Under the pieces are notes generated by a model. The model ran no database searches and was not told the DNA's origin. It saw nothing but the letters and a program-made list of their open reading frames with translations. This document shows positions 7,017 through 8,614 of a DNA stretch of 8,614 nucleotides, one piece after another. The position numbers and the translations under genes were made by a program. Each line of letters starts with the position of its first letter. Positions within the stretch are counted from its first letter, which is position 1. Source of the DNA: Gemmatimonadota bacterium (lineage in GTDB: Bacteria > Gemmatimonadota > Gemmatimonadetes > Gemmatimonadales > GWC2-71-9); contig JAOTWK010000131.1 in the NCBI GenBank assembly GCA_029862935.1, positions 1 through 8,614 of the forward strand, written 5' to 3'.

Positions 7017-7969
7017 GCCAAGGCAGCGTCTCACACACCGCACTCGGGCCCGGCGGGGAGTTCGACCGGATTCGTGCCGTGTTGAAGCGGCTCGGGCTCC
7101 GGGCGGCATCGTCTGGAGACGACTGCGCGCTTGTCACAATTGGCGACCAGCATCTTGCGATCTCGACGGATCTCGCGATCGAGGGCACGCACTTCCGCGC
7201 GGGGTGGTTACGGCCTGATGAGATCGGCTGGCGGGCTGGGGCTGCAGCCCTCTCGGATCTGGCAGCGGTCGGTGCAACGCCGCTCGGCGTGCTCGCGAGC
7301 GTCGGGGCGCAGCTCGATTGGCCGGAGGAGTTCCTCGCTGATCTCATGGAAGGGGTTGGTGCTGCAGCACACGCGGTCGGTGCGACCGTCTGGGGCGGCG
7401 ATTTGGTGCGGAGTGAGCGGCTCGTGATCGATCTGATGGTGGTGGGACGTGCGGACGTACCGGTATTGCGGGCCGGCGCCCGACCGAGTGATGGGCTGTG
7501 GGTCACGGGGGCCTTGGGCGCGCCACATGCCGCGGTCCGATCGTGGGAAGAGGGGCGGGAACCGGATGCCGGCGCGCGCGAGCGGTTTGCGCATCCCGTA
7601 CCGCGGGTAACCGAGGCGCATTGGCTGCGCGACTCCGGGGCCACGGCCATGATCGATGTGAGCGACGGGCTCGTCGGCGATGCAGGACACCTCGCGGCGG
7701 CGTCGTCAGTCAAGTGTGTGATCGAGAGCGAGCGCGTCCCGGTTCACGGGGCCGCCGACGCGCCGCATGACGCGCTCGTAAGTGGAGAGGAATACGAGCT
7801 GCTGGCGACGCTGCCAGCGGGGTTTTCGACGGAGGACGCGACTCGGTTCGAGGAACAGTTTGGCCTCGCGCTCACGCGAGTGGGATCGGTACGTGACGGA
7901 TCAGGTGTGCTGCTGCTCGAAGCGAGCCATCCGGTTGACGTGCCAGCGGGCTTTCGCCAGTTCGACTGA
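7013..7969 (+). CDS. thiL: Thiamine-monophosphate kinase
   Basis: Catalyses ATP-dependent phosphorylation of thiamine monophosphate to the active cofactor thiamine diphosphate, the last step of the pathway. It has 318 residues, close to the E. coli enzyme, and belongs to the AIR-synthase/PurM-like fold. Motifs: GDDCAL 35-40 and STDLAIEGTHF 51-61 (metal and nucleotide sites), ALSDLAAVGATPLGVL 79-94, VWGGDLVRS 126-134, MIDVSDGLVGDAGHLA 213-228, and GEEYELL 258-264. In the last motif relatives usually have GEDYEL, so a Glu replaces an Asp. The stretch before it (240-257) is also shorter than in many relatives. ATG 7013 overlaps the propeller stop as ATGA, and its own TGA shares a base with the next ATG. 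No Shine-Dalgarno is needed if translation is coupled. The in-frame ATG at 6839 lies inside the propeller gene and is rejected. No thiamine riboswitch is seen. Confidence 0.95.
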   Translation: MSQGSVSHTALGPGGEFDRIRAVLKRLGLRAASSGDDCALVTIGDQHLAISTDLAIEGTHFRAGWLRPDEIGWRAGAAALSDLAAVGATPLGVLASVGAQLDWPEEFLADLMEGVGAAAHAVGATVWGGDLVRSERLVIDLMVVGRADVPVLRAGARPSDGLWVTGALGAPHAAVRSWEEGREPDAGARERFAHPVPRVTEAHWLRDSGATAMIDVSDGLVGDAGHLAAASSVKCVIESERVPVHGAADAPHDALVSGEEYELLATLPAGFSTEDATRFEEQFGLALTRVGSVRDGSGVLLLEASHPVDVPAGFRQFD

Positions 7970-8614
7970 TGCTCCGAACCCTCTGGTACTTCGTCAATCT
8001 GTTCGTCTGGACGATCTACTACAGCAGCAAGGCGGTCGTCGCCGGGTGGCTCAAGATCCCGAACCTTCCGGGCGGGGTGTACGACGAGTGCGGGCGCCGC
8101 TGGGGCGTCAGAGTGCTTCAGGCCGCAGGGGTCTCGGTCCGCACGGTGGGGATGGAGCACGTCCCGAAGGATTCTCCGATCGTCTACGTGTCGAACCATC
8201 AGTCGCTGTTCGACATCCTGGCCTTGGCAGCCACGATTGCTGGGAAGATGCGGTTCGTCGCGAAGAGGGAGTTGGCGAAGGTTCCGATCTTCGGGGCCGC
8301 GCTCAAGGCGGCCGGGCAGATCTACATCGACCGGCACAACCGGGCCAAGGCATTCGAGGCCTATGAAGAGGCGGCCGCCGCGGTCCGCGCCGGCATGAAT
8401 GCCGTCGTATTTGCTGAAGGAACCCGAAGTCGAACCGGTAAGCTGTTGCCGTTCAAGAAAGGGCCCTTCGTCTTTGCGATTGCCTCCCAGGTACCGGTCA
8501 TTCCGATATACTGTGGGGGCACGTTCGACGTTCTGCCGAAAGGGAGCATCAAGTTGCGCCCGCGGCCGATCACGCTGTTCTATGGTAAACCGATCTCGAC
8601 TGAGGGTCTCACGT
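7969..8614 (+). CDS. plsC: 1-acyl-sn-glycerol-3-phosphate acyltransferase, 3' end outside window
   Basis: Membrane-associated acyltransferase that makes phosphatidic acid from lysophosphatidic acid in phospholipid synthesis. The frame is open from ATG 7969 to the window end, 215 codons with no stop; the family is about 230-260 residues, so only a short tail is missing. Residues 5-25 are a hydrophobic N-terminal segment (LWYFVNLFVWTIYY), probably a membrane anchor. Family blocks: NHQSLFD 76-82, the HxxxxD catalytic motif with His77 and Asp82; KRELAKVPIFG 99-109; QIYIDR 117-122; FAEGTRSRTGKLLPFKKG 148-165, binding the glycerol-phosphate; and VPVIPI 175-180. All catalytic residues are present. 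The start shares one base with the thiL stop. The activity class is clear; assignment to plsC rather than another family paralogue is likely. Confidence 0.93.
   Translation, partial: MLRTLWYFVNLFVWTIYYSSKAVVAGWLKIPNLPGGVYDECGRRWGVRVLQAAGVSVRTVGMEHVPKDSPIVYVSNHQSLFDILALAATIAGKMRFVAKRELAKVPIFGAALKAAGQIYIDRHNRAKAFEAYEEAAAAVRAGMNAVVFAEGTRSRTGKLLPFKKGPFVFAIASQVPVIPIYCGGTFDVLPKGSIKLRPRPITLFYGKPISTEGLT

Noticed and set aside
7013..7040. Thiamine riboswitch before thiL
   Set aside because: There is no untranslated leader at all; the start codon overlaps the previous stop.

Overview
The window is a GC-rich, gene-dense bacterial segment in which every gene reads on the + strand. The organism is most likely an environmental bacterium of the Gemmatimonadota or a nearby phylum. 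This is inferred from the strong G/C bias at third codon positions, the Minf_1886-type protein (a family I remember mainly from Planctomycetes, Verrucomicrobia and relatives), a four-cysteine mini-protein, and the mix of genes. No marker gene is present to fix the taxonomy.

Positions 1-1741 hold the C-terminal part of an acyl-CoA dehydrogenase (its 5' end lies outside the window) followed closely by a leucine dehydrogenase. Together they fit branched-chain amino acid breakdown: deamination to the 2-oxoacid, then oxidation of the resulting acyl-CoA. The coupling is inferred from adjacency. Positions 1779-3056 encode serine hydroxymethyltransferase (glyA), with a clear ribosome binding site. 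Positions 3100-3777 hold two small genes of unknown function, a Minf_1886-family protein and a 64-residue zinc-ribbon-like protein.

Positions 3779-3890 form the main non-coding element. GTGA-type 7-bp repeats are followed by their inverted counterparts, which can fold into a long imperfect stem. The right arm runs up to the start codon of the next gene and takes the place where a Shine-Dalgarno sequence would normally be.

Positions 3892-8614 are a tightly packed set of four genes joined by overlapping stop and start codons: a bifunctional NAD(P)HX epimerase/dehydratase, a secreted beta-propeller protein, thiamine-monophosphate kinase (thiL), and a 1-acylglycerol-3-phosphate acyltransferase (plsC, cut by the window end). 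The NAD(P)HX enzyme carries an in-frame 9-bp tandem repeat encoding (Ser-Ala-Pro)n inside its dehydratase domain. The propeller gene is the one member with no obvious metabolic role.

Most genes are ordinary housekeeping or catabolic genes. I see no mobile element, CRISPR array, defence system, tRNA or rRNA. The parts worth a second look are the inverted heptamer element, the coding microsatellite, and the uncharacterised proteins.
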